DNA of 64,000 nt, from the NCBI GenBank assembly GCA_040401595.1, contig JBBAOE010000007.1:1-64000 (forward strand), in the 5' to 3' direction. Of the stretch, positions 23,686 to 32,427 are shown one piece after another (within the stretch, counting starts at the first letter, position 1; every line of letters starts with the position of its first letter). A program made the position numbers and the translations under genes. Origin of the DNA: RFPW01 sp040401595 (GTDB lineage Bacteria > Pseudomonadota > Gammaproteobacteria > Burkholderiales > Burkholderiaceae_E). Below the pieces are notes generated by a model. It saw only the letters and a list, made by a program, of their open reading frames with translations, did no database searches and was not told the DNA's origin.

Positions 23686-24740
23686 ACGCGCGTACCGCGC
23701 TGATCACCGGTGCGACTGGCGTGGTCGGGCGTAACCTGCTGGCACACCTACTCAAAGAGGGCGGTTGGGAGATTATCGCGGTCTCGCGGCGTCAGCCCTC
23801 CGTGTCGGGGCACTATGTCCATTGCCCGATTGATCTGCTCGATCCCTCTGACTGCGCCAGACAGGCGCAGCGCCTGGCCGCCGTCACCCATGTTTTTCAT
23901 GCTGCCTACGTGGAACGCGCGGATTCGACCACCTGGGTCAGGGATAACACCGCGATGCTGAGTAACCTGATCGAAGCGATCGACCCGGTGGCGCAGGGGC
24001 TGGAGCACGTCCATGTCATGCATGGCACCAAATGGTATGGCAATCATCACGGCACGTTCAGGACGCCCGCCCGAGAGGACGACCCACGGCACATGCCGCC
24101 GAATTTTTATTATAATCAATGGGATTATTTGACGCGTATTTCGCAGACGAAGCGCTGGTCGATTTCGTCGGCGCGTCCGCATGCGATCTGCGGAGATGGC
24201 GTGGGCAGTCCGATGAATCTGCCGATGGTGCTCGCGGTCTATGCCGTACTGTCGCGCGAACTTGGCCTGCCCCTTCAGTTCCCGGGCTCTGCAGCGAACT
24301 ATCATGCGCTCTATCAGGTAACCGATGCGACGCTGTTGGCGCGTGCCATGGTCTGGATGGCTAGCGACCCACGCTGTGCCGATCAGGCCTTCAATATTAC
24401 GAATGGCGATCTGATTCGTTGGGAAAATTTCTGGCCCAGGATGGCGCAGTACTGGGGTATGGAGGTGGCGCCAAGGCGCCCAATTCGCCTGGTGCAGGCG
24501 ATGGCCGACAAGGGGCCCCTCTGGGACGAAATCGTGGCGACCCATAGCCTGCAGCCGACGCCCTATCAGGACCTGGTGTCGTGGGGCTACGGGGACTTCG
24601 TGTTCGCTTCGGACTTCGACATCATTTCCCACACGGGGAAGTGTCGCGAGTATGGCTTTTACGAGTTTGAAGACACCGAGGCGATGTTCTTCCGACTCTG
24701 GGATCAGTATCGGGCAGCCGGAATTTTGCCGCCCGTCTGA
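23682..24740 (+). CDS. PRISE-family SDR ene-reductase (progesterone 5beta-reductase/iridoid synthase-like)
   Basis: 352 residues of the extended SDR fold with TGATGVVGRNLL at 9-20. The PRISE catalytic elements are visible: Lys117 in HGTKWYGNHHG and the Tyr pair 143-144 in PNFYYNQWDYL, followed by SARPHAICG. These enzymes reduce activated C=C bonds of enones or enals by 1,4-hydride transfer; plant members act on steroids and 8-oxogeranial. Bacterial relatives are known but poorly studied. As the last gene of the operon, it hints at a terpenoid or cyclic enone substrate. Its TGA abuts the livF stop of the opposite strand. Confidence 0.82.
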   Translation: MNARTALITGATGVVGRNLLAHLLKEGGWEIIAVSRRQPSVSGHYVHCPIDLLDPSDCARQAQRLAAVTHVFHAAYVERADSTTWVRDNTAMLSNLIEAIDPVAQGLEHVHVMHGTKWYGNHHGTFRTPAREDDPRHMPPNFYYNQWDYLTRISQTKRWSISSARPHAICGDGVGSPMNLPMVLAVYAVLSRELGLPLQFPGSAANYHALYQVTDATLLARAMVWMASDPRCADQAFNITNGDLIRWENFWPRMAQYWGMEVAPRRPIRLVQAMADKGPLWDEIVATHSLQPTPYQDLVSWGYGDFVFASDFDIISHTGKCREYGFYEFEDTEAMFFRLWDQYRAAGILPPV

Positions 24741-25412
24741 TCAGTGCGCCGCGGCGATTTTCCCTGGGGTGCTCGTCTGCAGCACGCCCCGATCGATCGG
24801 CAGAACGTGGTCCACCAGACCGCGAGAATGCTTGAATTCAGATTCTGACAATAGAACGGCCATCCCGGCCTGCCGCAGTGTCCGGATGACCTCAATCAGA
24901 CGCTGACAAAGCGCCGGGGCGACGCCCTCGAACGGTTCATCGAGAAGCAGCAAGCTGTTATCGGCGACCCAGGCTCGTGCCAGGGCGACCAGTTTCTGCT
25001 GCCCACCCGAGAGTTCCAGAGCCCTGCGCTGAGCCATCGGTTGCAGTTCAGGGATCCATTTGAAGACTTCGGCCAGCCGAGCAGGCAAATCCGGCGAGTT
25101 ACGGGTCCAGCACGGCAAACTGATGTTTTCCTCGACGGTCAGACCGGGGATCAGGCGACGGTCTTCGGGCATGTAGCCGATTCCAAGGCGAATCCGCTGG
25201 TGTGCGGGCATGGCATCGAGATTTTTCCCATCGAGCGAAATGTGACCCGCGCTGCTGGGCAGCAGGCCCGCAATCGCTTTCATCAGCGAGGTTTTACCCG
25301 CCCCGTTGCGCCCGACGAGTGCGACAAACTCACCCCGGGCAACCTTGAAACTGGCCTCTCGAATGACTTCGACGCTGCCGCGACGCACCGATAGCGCTTG
25401 GACCTCAAGCAT
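24741..25412 (-). CDS. livF: Branched-chain/carboxylate ABC importer ATPase (LivF type)
   Basis: ATPase of a hydrophobic amino acid/carboxylate importer. Walker A GRNGAGKTSL, signature LSGGQQKLVALARA and Walker B LLLLDEPFEG are intact. I start at ATG 25412, which overlaps the livG stop by 8 bases and has GGAAGG just upstream; an ATG at 25442 would add ten residues. Last gene of the minus-strand importer unit. It ends exactly where the convergent PRISE gene ends. Confidence 0.9.
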   Translation of the reverse strand: MLEVQALSVRRGSVEVIREASFKVARGEFVALVGRNGAGKTSLMKAIAGLLPSSAGHISLDGKNLDAMPAHQRIRLGIGYMPEDRRLIPGLTVEENISLPCWTRNSPDLPARLAEVFKWIPELQPMAQRRALELSGGQQKLVALARAWVADNSLLLLDEPFEGVAPALCQRLIEVIRTLRQAGMAVLLSESEFKHSRGLVDHVLPIDRGVLQTSTPGKIAAAH

Positions 25413-26160
25413 GACCTTCCGCTCCGAGTGCTGTGCCGACAATCAGACGTCGTACTTCTGGCGCGTCCAGCACCTCGGCCGCAGTGCCATCGGCAATGAT
25501 GCGGCCTTCAAAAAAAGCCAGCACGCGGTCGGCATATTGGGCGACGACTTCCATGTCGTGCTCGACAAACAGGGTCATGGCGTTCAGCCCGCGGGCCAGT
25601 TCAATCACGGTTTCAACGACGCTTTCTTTCTCTTCAGCGCTCACGCCACTGGTGGGTTCGTCCAGCACCAATACACTCGGGTGGGAAACGATGGCCATGG
25701 CGATATCGAGGAGTTTGCGTGCGCCACCAGGAAGCGTCTTCGCGAGTTGATCGCGTTGCGCAGTCAGGCCGAAACGCTCGAGCGCCATCCCGCGTACTCG
25801 CGAGAGTTCCTTGCTCTGGCTGACCGTCGAGGTGTGGCGCGCGATATTCTCGGCCACCTCGAGGTTTTCATCCACGGTGAGTTGATCGAACAATTGCGGG
25901 ATCTGGAAGGAGCGGGCAACGCCCAGGCGGGTAATCTCGCGAGGCTCCATTCCGGTGATGTCGCGTTCGCCCAGAAGCACAGTACCGGCGTCCGGTTTGA
26001 GGTATCCCGTGACGAGATTCAGAAAGGTTGTTTTTCCGGCACCATTCGTACCGATCAGGGCGACGACGGTGCCAGCCTCGAATGCGACTGAAATGTTGTC
26101 TGCACCCTTGACAGCACCGAAGCTGCGCATCAAACCTTGGGTAGAAAGTGCGATGCTCAT
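25405..26160 (-). CDS. livG: Branched-chain/carboxylate ABC importer ATPase (LivG type)
   Basis: 251 residues with Walker A IGTNGAGKTTFLN, the LivG-specific ARSFQIPQLF segment and Walker B VLVLDEPTSG. The ABC signature is unusual: LPGGARKLLDIAMAI instead of LSYGxQR or LSGGQ, though GG and the spacing are kept. It pairs with LivF to drive LivHM. Its start overlaps the livM stop by 4 bases. Confidence 0.9.
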   Translation of the reverse strand: MSIALSTQGLMRSFGAVKGADNISVAFEAGTVVALIGTNGAGKTTFLNLVTGYLKPDAGTVLLGERDITGMEPREITRLGVARSFQIPQLFDQLTVDENLEVAENIARHTSTVSQSKELSRVRGMALERFGLTAQRDQLAKTLPGGARKLLDIAMAIVSHPSVLVLDEPTSGVSAEEKESVVETVIELARGLNAMTLFVEHDMEVVAQYADRVLAFFEGRIIADGTAAEVLDAPEVRRLIVGTALGAEGHA

Positions 26161-27089
26161 GCGCGTGCTCCTCGACGCTTCAACAGCGACCAGAGTCCTT
26201 CAGGCAGGAAGACGATACAGGCGAGCAAGCTTGCGCCGACAATAAATTGCCAGCTGTTCGGGGCGACTGCGTAGGCGACAGCCTGCACAGCCGACAGCAC
26301 GCCGGCGCCAACGAACGCGGCCGCCACGTGGCCCATGCCGCCCAGAATCACCATGAATACAAATTCGCCCGAGGTGGTCCAGTAGGCCATCTCCGGACCA
26401 ATGTGGCCGACTGCCACTGCCGAGAGTACGCCGGCGAGACCCGCTAAACCGGCAGCTACCAGGTAGTTCAGCAGAATGAGCTGGCGTACCGACTGGCCCA
26501 GATACTCGACCCGCAATTCGTTGTCGCGCAGCGCCTTGGTGAGTAAGCCGTAGCGGGAACGCAGAAATTTCGCAACTCCGATTGCCGCAAGAACCGAGAG
26601 CAGGAGCGTGGTGAGGTAGGTGGGCACTTGTCCTTCCGTACCCTGCATCGGGATACCCAGCAGGTGAATGCCACCGAGATTGAATCCATCGCTGGATCCC
26701 AACGACTGAATCTTGATGAGCAGGCCATAGAAGACCATCGAGAGCGCCATCGACAGAAGCCCGAAAAAGATGCCGCGGTAGCGTGAGACGAAGGCGCCAA
26801 GGATGAGGGCGAGTATCAATGTGCCGAGTGTGCCCAATACCGCCAGGATCAGGAATTCGGTGACTCCAGCCAAGACCAGAAGACCGGCCGCATAGGCGCC
26901 GATTCCAAAATACAGCGCGTGCCCAAAGGAGACGAGTCCGCCGCGCAATAGCAGGATGAGGCCCATCGCCACCATGCCCTTGGCCAGCGCACCACTGGCA
27001 ATAAAGAGCATCCAGGGGGGCATCCACCACGGCGCTGCGGCGAGGATGGCCACGAGCGCCGAGAGCCCAGCGAGCATTCGATTGGGCAT
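26157..27089 (-). CDS. livM: ABC importer permease (LivM type)
   Basis: 310-residue inner-membrane permease with about nine to ten hydrophobic spans and the family motifs GLVSFGHALYFGIGAYAAG and VILGGMGHVAAAFVGA. It forms the membrane channel with LivH. The gap to livH is 2 bp and livG overlaps its end. By position the system probably imports the acid degraded by the neighbouring operon, but Liv-type permeases do not reveal their substrate. Confidence 0.9.
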   Translation of the reverse strand: MPNRMLAGLSALVAILAAAPWWMPPWMLFIASGALAKGMVAMGLILLLRGGLVSFGHALYFGIGAYAAGLLVLAGVTEFLILAVLGTLGTLILALILGAFVSRYRGIFFGLLSMALSMVFYGLLIKIQSLGSSDGFNLGGIHLLGIPMQGTEGQVPTYLTTLLLSVLAAIGVAKFLRSRYGLLTKALRDNELRVEYLGQSVRQLILLNYLVAAGLAGLAGVLSAVAVGHIGPEMAYWTTSGEFVFMVILGGMGHVAAAFVGAGVLSAVQAVAYAVAPNSWQFIVGASLLACIVFLPEGLWSLLKRRGARA

Positions 27090-27091
27090 GA

Positions 27092-27988
27092 TCAGATTTT
27101 CCTGGCTTCGGCTGGCGCAAACAAGCCGCTGGGGCGCACCAGCAAAACGGTCGCCATCACGAGATAGATGATGAAGAGCTCGGCCTCGGGTAGCAGGTGG
27201 ACCGCCATTGCACGGACAAAACCGACCAGCAGGGCACCGAGCAGCGCACCAATGATGCTTCCCATGCCGCCGATCACAACCACTGCAAAGGCAAGAACGA
27301 TCACTTCGACGCCCATGCTGGGGATCACCGAAACGGTCGGGGCGGTGAGTGCACCGCCGAGCGCTGCCAATGCGCAGCCAAAGCTGAACACCGCAAGGTA
27401 AATCCGGTCGACGTTTGCGCCCATTGCCATGGCGACTTCGCGGTCGTGAATGACGGCGCGCACGATTCTGCCGCTCTTGGACTTCGCCAGGAACCAGGCC
27501 AAACCAATACCGACCACTGCAGCGGCAATCAGCATGCCAAAGTTGTACACCGGATACGTCAGGTCGAAGATATCGATCCCGCCAGGCAGCGAATAGGGCT
27601 CGGACAGGAAGTAAGGGTCAACGCCCCAGACGAACTTGACGCTGTCCTCGAGAATCAGAAACAGCGCGTAGGTCACCAGCATCAGCACGGTCTCTTCTTC
27701 GTCGCGAAGCGGACGCAGGAAGAGTCTCTCCAGGAGCGGACCGAGAATCAGCCCCACCAGAGGCGCAGCGAGGAGCAGGGGCAAATAGACCCCCCACTCG
27801 CTGCCGCCGCCAGCAACCCATGCGCCGCACAGGCTGACGGCTGCGTAAGCACCCACGGTGTAGGTTGCACCGTGGGCCACGTTGACGATCTTCATGACGC
27901 CGTAGACCAGCGTCAGTCCGACCGCGACCAGGAACAGCCAAGCCGCGTAGATGGATCCATCTAGAAAAATAGCAACCGCTTCAGTCAT
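27092..27988 (-). CDS. livH: ABC importer permease (LivH type)
   Basis: 298-residue permease with the opening GSIYAAWLFLVAVGLTLVYGVMKIVNVAHGA, which is the LivH signature, and the later VIGGMGSIIGALLGALLVG loop. Multiple hydrophobic spans place it in the inner membrane. It lies 79 bp after the binding-protein gene, whose 3' end forms a hairpin that could set the ratio of binding protein to permease. Confidence 0.9.
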   Translation of the reverse strand: MTEAVAIFLDGSIYAAWLFLVAVGLTLVYGVMKIVNVAHGATYTVGAYAAVSLCGAWVAGGGSEWGVYLPLLLAAPLVGLILGPLLERLFLRPLRDEEETVLMLVTYALFLILEDSVKFVWGVDPYFLSEPYSLPGGIDIFDLTYPVYNFGMLIAAAVVGIGLAWFLAKSKSGRIVRAVIHDREVAMAMGANVDRIYLAVFSFGCALAALGGALTAPTVSVIPSMGVEVIVLAFAVVVIGGMGSIIGALLGALLVGFVRAMAVHLLPEAELFIIYLVMATVLLVRPSGLFAPAEARKI

Positions 27989-28056
27989 GACGCGACCGCC
28001 CCATCAGGATGCATCGGATATAGAAGGCTCGGCATTTCCAGGTTCTGGCTCAGTGG

Positions 28057-28082
28057 GGATTCAGGAATTAACGCTTGAATCC
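28057..28082 (-). terminator. Hairpin spanning the end of the binding-protein gene
   Basis: GGATTCA (28057-28063) and TGAATCC (28076-28082) form a perfect 7-bp stem with a 12-nt loop containing the stop codon. No T-run follows, so it is more likely an mRNA-stabilising or attenuating stem than a full terminator. Confidence 0.4.
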
Positions 28083-29348
28083 GGAGGCGATCCAGTCTGC
28101 CGACTTCACGCCTTCGGGTGGGTTGACCATGTCAGCCGCATAGCGCTTGATGTTGGTGACCGTAATTTGCCCCTTGACCAGCTTGGTCATACCGTAGGCG
28201 GTTTCCTGTACGGCCTGATGGCCCTTGGAATTGCGCATCTCAACGCGACCACTCGCGCTTTCGTAGGTCAGGCCCTCGAAGGCAGCGATGATCTGCTCCT
28301 GGGTGGGGTCGGCACCACCGGCGGCAGCCTTGGCTTTTTCATAAGCTGTTTTGGCGCCCAGGATCGCCTGCACCATGTGATACGAGGCGTAGTTAGGGGG
28401 CGTGGTGTACCGGTCGCGGTACGTTTGCTGGAACCAGCGGTTGATTTCCGTGTCTGGGGCGAAGACGCTGTGTGGGCCGCGTGCGCCAATCACAGTGCCG
28501 TCAGGAATCGCGTTGCCAAGTTTGTGAATCGCGGTTTCACCGGCTGTCAGAACGACGACACTTTTCTTGAACAGTCCGCGCGGGGCTGCTTGCAGAATCA
28601 GCGCCTCAAGGTCGCCATCCCAGAAACTGGAATGGATGACTTCGGGCTTGGCCGCCAGCAGTGCCGAGATTTCGGTGCCGTACTGACCCGCGAAGAGCTT
28701 GGGCATCTGCGAGGTCGAGACCGTGGCAGCGGGCAGCTTTGCCTTCATGGTCCCTTCAAAATCAGACCAGCAGTCCTGGCCCCAGGCATAGTTCTGGTTG
28801 ATGCCCGCAAAGGACTTGGTGCCTGGCTTGTTCGAGGCGACATACAGGGCGGCACCGATGCTATCCATGCCGGAGTGCGGATTGGTTCGAAATACGTATT
28901 TGTATGCGTTCTCTTCCAGCAGACGGGGCGTGCCGCAATCAAAGATGACGGTCAATTTCTTGAGTTCTTCTGCCACAGGCGCGATCGCCAGGCAATTGCC
29001 GCTCGAAATGTAACCCACGACGATGTCGACGTTCTGGCGCTGAACGAGGTTGCGATATTCACTCACCTGAGTGGTGGTGCTGCCGTTTTCATCGACGAGC
29101 ACCATTTCGATCTTCGCGCCGCCAAAGCCCTTGGTGGCGTGGGGTCCGGGCACCTTGCCGGCGTTGAGTCCTTCGATCAGGATCTCTGCCGCGTTGCGCG
29201 CCGGAACGCCGAAGGGTCCGGCTGCGGGCCCGGAGAGGAAGGTCACAACGCCGATCTTGACCGATTCAGCTGCTTGGGTGGCGGGTGCGGCTAGCGCGAG
29301 CGTGGCCGATACGGCCACGGTCAATGCACGAAGGGAAAGCGATGTCAT
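28068..29348 (-). CDS. Periplasmic substrate-binding protein of Liv-type importer
   Basis: 426 residues with a Sec signal peptide (SLRALTVAVSATLALAAPATQA, cleavage near residue 27) and the type I periplasmic binding fold (VKIGVVTFLSGPAAGPFGVP, then VGYISSGNCLAIAPVAEE). It captures the ligand for LivHMGF. Homologues bind amino acids, amides, aromatic or alicyclic acids. The gene is first in the five-gene unit, with GGAGACATC just before its ATG. Confidence 0.9.
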   Translation of the reverse strand: MTSLSLRALTVAVSATLALAAPATQAAESVKIGVVTFLSGPAAGPFGVPARNAAEILIEGLNAGKVPGPHATKGFGGAKIEMVLVDENGSTTTQVSEYRNLVQRQNVDIVVGYISSGNCLAIAPVAEELKKLTVIFDCGTPRLLEENAYKYVFRTNPHSGMDSIGAALYVASNKPGTKSFAGINQNYAWGQDCWSDFEGTMKAKLPAATVSTSQMPKLFAGQYGTEISALLAAKPEVIHSSFWDGDLEALILQAAPRGLFKKSVVVLTAGETAIHKLGNAIPDGTVIGARGPHSVFAPDTEINRWFQQTYRDRYTTPPNYASYHMVQAILGAKTAYEKAKAAAGGADPTQEQIIAAFEGLTYESASGRVEMRNSKGHQAVQETAYGMTKLVKGQITVTNIKRYAADMVNPPEGVKSADWIASGFKR

Positions 29349-29512
29349 CTGATGTCTCCTGAGGAATCCGAAGCCCTTCGAACCGGAAGGGTGACGCAGG
29401 TCTGAACGACCCCCACACCACCAGCCTCAATGGCCAGAGTGGCGGTTGGACTCTATTGTAGGCGGAAGTGCCGCTGGCTTACACAGGTTGTCAATCCGCT
29501 GGTGTCTTTGCC

Positions 29513-29530
29513 AAGGACATATGTGTCCTT
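29513..29530. promoter_or_regulatory. Palindrome between cupin gene and importer operon
   Basis: AAGGACA (29513-29519) and TGTCCTT (29524-29530) are perfect 7-bp arms around a 4-bp centre. The site lies 12 bp after the cupin stop and about 165 bp before the binding-protein start. It could be an operator for the importer or a weak terminator for the cupin gene; there is no T-run. The rest of 29349-29542 holds no gene I can see. Confidence 0.4.
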
Positions 29531-29542
29531 CGATCGCCGGGT

Positions 29543-29827
29543 TCAGTCGGCTAGGCGACGGGCTACCCAATAGGTTGCCCCGTTCATGCCGTAGCGTTCC
29601 GAGTGTGGCGTACCGTACTCAAGTTCAAAACGATCTCCAGCGCGCAGATGCTGGGTTGAATCTCCCACGGTGAGCCAAAGTTCCCCTTGAATCACGAGCG
29701 CCCGGGCTGTAAAGGGATGCGTGTGTTCGGGTACTTCGGTCAGTGGTTCCCAGTCCCGGGACAGGACCTCCGCGTAGCCAAGTTGGCGCGATTCTGATTC
29801 AAATTCTTCGAATGAGAGGGTTGGCAC
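29543..29827 (-). CDS. Small cupin-domain protein
   Basis: 94 residues with one cupin barrel: PEHTHPFTARALVIQGELWLTVG carries the first metal-binding histidines and AGDRFELEYGTPHSE the second motif. It may bind a metal and a small ligand; single-cupin proteins of this size are rarely characterised. The start is GTG at 29827, supported by AGGAG seven bases upstream. It lies 84 bp after the Old Yellow Enzyme gene on the same strand. Confidence 0.8.
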   Translation of the reverse strand: MPTLSFEEFESESRQLGYAEVLSRDWEPLTEVPEHTHPFTARALVIQGELWLTVGDSTQHLRAGDRFELEYGTPHSERYGMNGATYWVARRLAD

Positions 29828-29911
29828 GGTGTCTCCTGATCTTAGGGTATTCCCGATTCGCTTCGAAGCCGGGAGGCTGCGTCCGCCGATCGATTTTCTG
29901 CGTTGGGGTTC

Positions 29912-31024
29912 TTATCGTTGCCCGATCCGAACGCCACCGAACAGGGTACTGAGCCCCTGTGGTTGCGATCGCCAGAACTGCTTGGGAACATGGACCTGGG
30001 CGCCGAGTCGCGCAGCCGCATGCCATGGCCAGCGGGGGTCATAGAGCATCCCACGAGCCAGCGCAACGAAGTCGGCCTGGCCCGAATCGATGATCGCCTG
30101 TGCCTGCTCGGGTTCTGTGATCAGTCCGACCGCGATGGTCGGGAGGCCAGTTGCCTCCCGAATGCGGTGTGCCATCCCGACCTGGTAGCCTGGACCCACC
30201 GGGATTTTTTGCGCCGGTGATACGCCACCGCTTGAGACATGGAGGAATCCGCAGCCGCGCTCGCGCAACGCCAGGCCGAGGGCAATGCTTTGCTCGATGT
30301 CCCAACCATCCTCGACCCAATCCGTGCCAGAGAGTCGCAAACCCACGGGAATATGTTGCGAAACGGCAGCCTTGGTCGATTCGAACACCTCGAGTACGAA
30401 GCGCATCCGGTTTTCGAGCGACCCACCGTAGCTATCCGTGCGCTGGTTTGCGATCGGGGACAGGAACTGATGCAGCAGGTAGCCATGGGCGGCATGCAAC
30501 TCGATCGCCTGCAATCCCAGGCGCTCGGCGCGTCGTGCGGTATCGGCAAACGCCTGCCGGATCCGTTCCAGACCCTGGGCATCAAGTGATTGGGGCGCGA
30601 GTTCGTGGGGGGCATGCGGGAGGGCTGAGGGGGCGCTGGCGATCCAACCGCCCTGATCCAGGGCGACCTGTTGACCGCCGTTCCAAGGCGCTTCACTGGA
30701 AGCTTTGCGCCCAGCATGGCCAAGCTGGATCGCGATTGGCATCGAAGAGTGCTCGCGCAGGGCCACCAGTGTCCGGCGCAGCGCCGCTTCGGTCGCATCG
30801 TCCCAAAGTCCCAGATCGCCCGCTGTAATCCGCCCATTCGGTTCGACGGCGGTCGCCTCAAGGATCAACAGTCCAGCACCCGACGCCGTCATCGCGCCGA
30901 GGTGCATGAGATGCCAGTCGGTAGCTTCCCCGTTCACTGCGCTGTACTGGCACATGGGGGCGATGATGATCCTGTTTTCCAGGACTAGAGGGCCCAGGGA
31001 GGCCGGAGAGAATAGGAGGCTCAT
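29912..31024 (-). CDS. Old Yellow Enzyme, YqjM/XenA class
   Basis: 370-residue FMN-dependent NADPH dehydrogenase. The thermophilic-like/YqjM class mark is Cys25 in APMCQYSA, with substrate-binding HAAHGYLLHQFLSP (the His-Asn/His pair region) and GGSLENRMRF. Such enzymes reduce alpha,beta-unsaturated ketones, aldehydes, maleimides and nitro compounds. It is the third ene-reductase-type enzyme within 9 kb, after the MDR and PRISE proteins, and may serve the same enone metabolism or general electrophile detoxification. Confidence 0.9.
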   Translation of the reverse strand: MSLLFSPASLGPLVLENRIIIAPMCQYSAVNGEATDWHLMHLGAMTASGAGLLILEATAVEPNGRITAGDLGLWDDATEAALRRTLVALREHSSMPIAIQLGHAGRKASSEAPWNGGQQVALDQGGWIASAPSALPHAPHELAPQSLDAQGLERIRQAFADTARRAERLGLQAIELHAAHGYLLHQFLSPIANQRTDSYGGSLENRMRFVLEVFESTKAAVSQHIPVGLRLSGTDWVEDGWDIEQSIALGLALRERGCGFLHVSSGGVSPAQKIPVGPGYQVGMAHRIREATGLPTIAVGLITEPEQAQAIIDSGQADFVALARGMLYDPRWPWHAAARLGAQVHVPKQFWRSQPQGLSTLFGGVRIGQR

Positions 31025-31051
31025 TGCTATAATAAATAAAACAGACCGGGA

Positions 31052-32398
31052 TCAGTGGGCCTGCTCGTGGAGGGCTTCGCCGAGCGCACTGACCAGAGCA
31101 TCAATCTGCGCCGGTGTCGAGACGAATGGTGGCGCAAGTTGAAGCGTATCGACCCCGTACCGGACATAGAACCCTTTGCGCCAGCAGGCCATCGCGACTT
31201 CGAATGGTCGCCGGGCGATTTCGCCAGGGTAGGGCGACAGCGTGATACCCGCAGCCAGACCGTAGTTACGAATGTCGGTAACGTACGGTGAACCGCGCAG
31301 CGCGTGCACGGCGCTTTCGAGGACCGGTGCCAGTTCCTTGACCCGCTCGATTGCGTGTTCGCGCTCCAGCAACTCCAGTGCAGCGAGCCCAGCGGCACAG
31401 GCCACCGGATGGGCCGAGTAAGTATGGCCATGCGGGAATTCGACGGCGTAATGTGGACCACCTGCATCCATGAACGTCTGGTAGAACGCATCGGTTGCCA
31501 CCACACCACCCATGGGAATCGCCCCATTGGTGACCTGCTTGGCAAAGTTCAGCAGGTCCGGTTTGACGCCGAATGCCTCAGCGCCCGTCCACGCGCCCGA
31601 GCGGCCGAAGCCGGTGATGACTTCGTCAAAAATGAGCAGGATCTGATGCTGGTCGCAGATCTCCCGAAGGCGCTGCAGATAGCCCACAGGCGGGACGATC
31701 ACGCCAGCCGATCCGCAAAACGGTTCGACGATCACGGCAGCGATGTTCGACGCATCATGCAGCGCGATGAGTTCCAGCAACTGGTCGGCGAGTTCGACGC
31801 CGGTGGCGGGCATTCCGCGGCTGAAGGCATTGCCGGGCAACATCGTGTGGGGCAGGTGATCGGCATCGATTCCATCGCCGTACATTTTTCGATTGCCGAC
31901 CATTCCTCCGACACTGATGCCGGCAAAGGTCACGCCGTGGTACCCCTTGGCACGACCGATGAATCGGGTCTTGCTCGCCTGACCCTTGATACGCCAATAC
32001 GCTCGTGCCATCTTGAGGGCCGTATCCGCGGCTTCTGAGCCTGAGCCGACAAAGAATACGCGGTTCAGTCCAGCGGGCATGCGTTCGGTAATTTGTTCGG
32101 CCAGCTTGAAAGCGGAGCGGTGACCGAACTGGAAGGGTGGCGAAAAGTCGAGTGTGGTGAGTTGCTGGCTTACAGCTGCCGCAATCTCTGTTCTGCCATG
32201 GCCAAGGCCGCAGGTCCAGAGGCCGGACAAACCATCAAAAATCTGCCGGCCCTGCGCGTCGCGGTAGTAGCAGCCCTGTGCCTCGACAAAGATTCGCGGG
32301 TCGGATTTAAACTGACGGTTGCCCGTGTAGGGCATCCAGTAGGCGTCGAGTTGATGTTGGGTCAGGCCCGAGGTGCCGTGGGGATCGCTCAGTTCCAT
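31052..32398 (-). CDS. Class III aminotransferase (omega-amino acid:pyruvate type)
   Basis: 448-residue PLP enzyme. Lys287 in NFAKQVTNGAIPMGG binds PLP, Asp258 in IFDEVITGFGR contacts the pyridine nitrogen, and VGSGSEAADTALKMAR is the phosphate region. The start YWMPYTGNRQFK and the WTCGLGHGR segment are typical of beta-alanine:pyruvate and omega-amine transaminases. It moves amino groups from omega-amino acids or amines to pyruvate. It lies 27 bp before the Old Yellow Enzyme gene in transcription order and may share its transcript. Confidence 0.88.
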   Translation of the reverse strand: MELSDPHGTSGLTQHQLDAYWMPYTGNRQFKSDPRIFVEAQGCYYRDAQGRQIFDGLSGLWTCGLGHGRTEIAAAVSQQLTTLDFSPPFQFGHRSAFKLAEQITERMPAGLNRVFFVGSGSEAADTALKMARAYWRIKGQASKTRFIGRAKGYHGVTFAGISVGGMVGNRKMYGDGIDADHLPHTMLPGNAFSRGMPATGVELADQLLELIALHDASNIAAVIVEPFCGSAGVIVPPVGYLQRLREICDQHQILLIFDEVITGFGRSGAWTGAEAFGVKPDLLNFAKQVTNGAIPMGGVVATDAFYQTFMDAGGPHYAVEFPHGHTYSAHPVACAAGLAALELLEREHAIERVKELAPVLESAVHALRGSPYVTDIRNYGLAAGITLSPYPGEIARRPFEVAMACWRKGFYVRYGVDTLQLAPPFVSTPAQIDALVSALGEALHEQAH

Positions 32399-32427
32399 GG
32401 TCGTTTCTCCTGTGTCAGGGGCGACGC

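Noticed and set aside
31027..31545. 172-residue minus-strand frame
   Set aside because: Entirely within the aminotransferase gene in another frame, Arg/Trp/Ser-rich without motifs.
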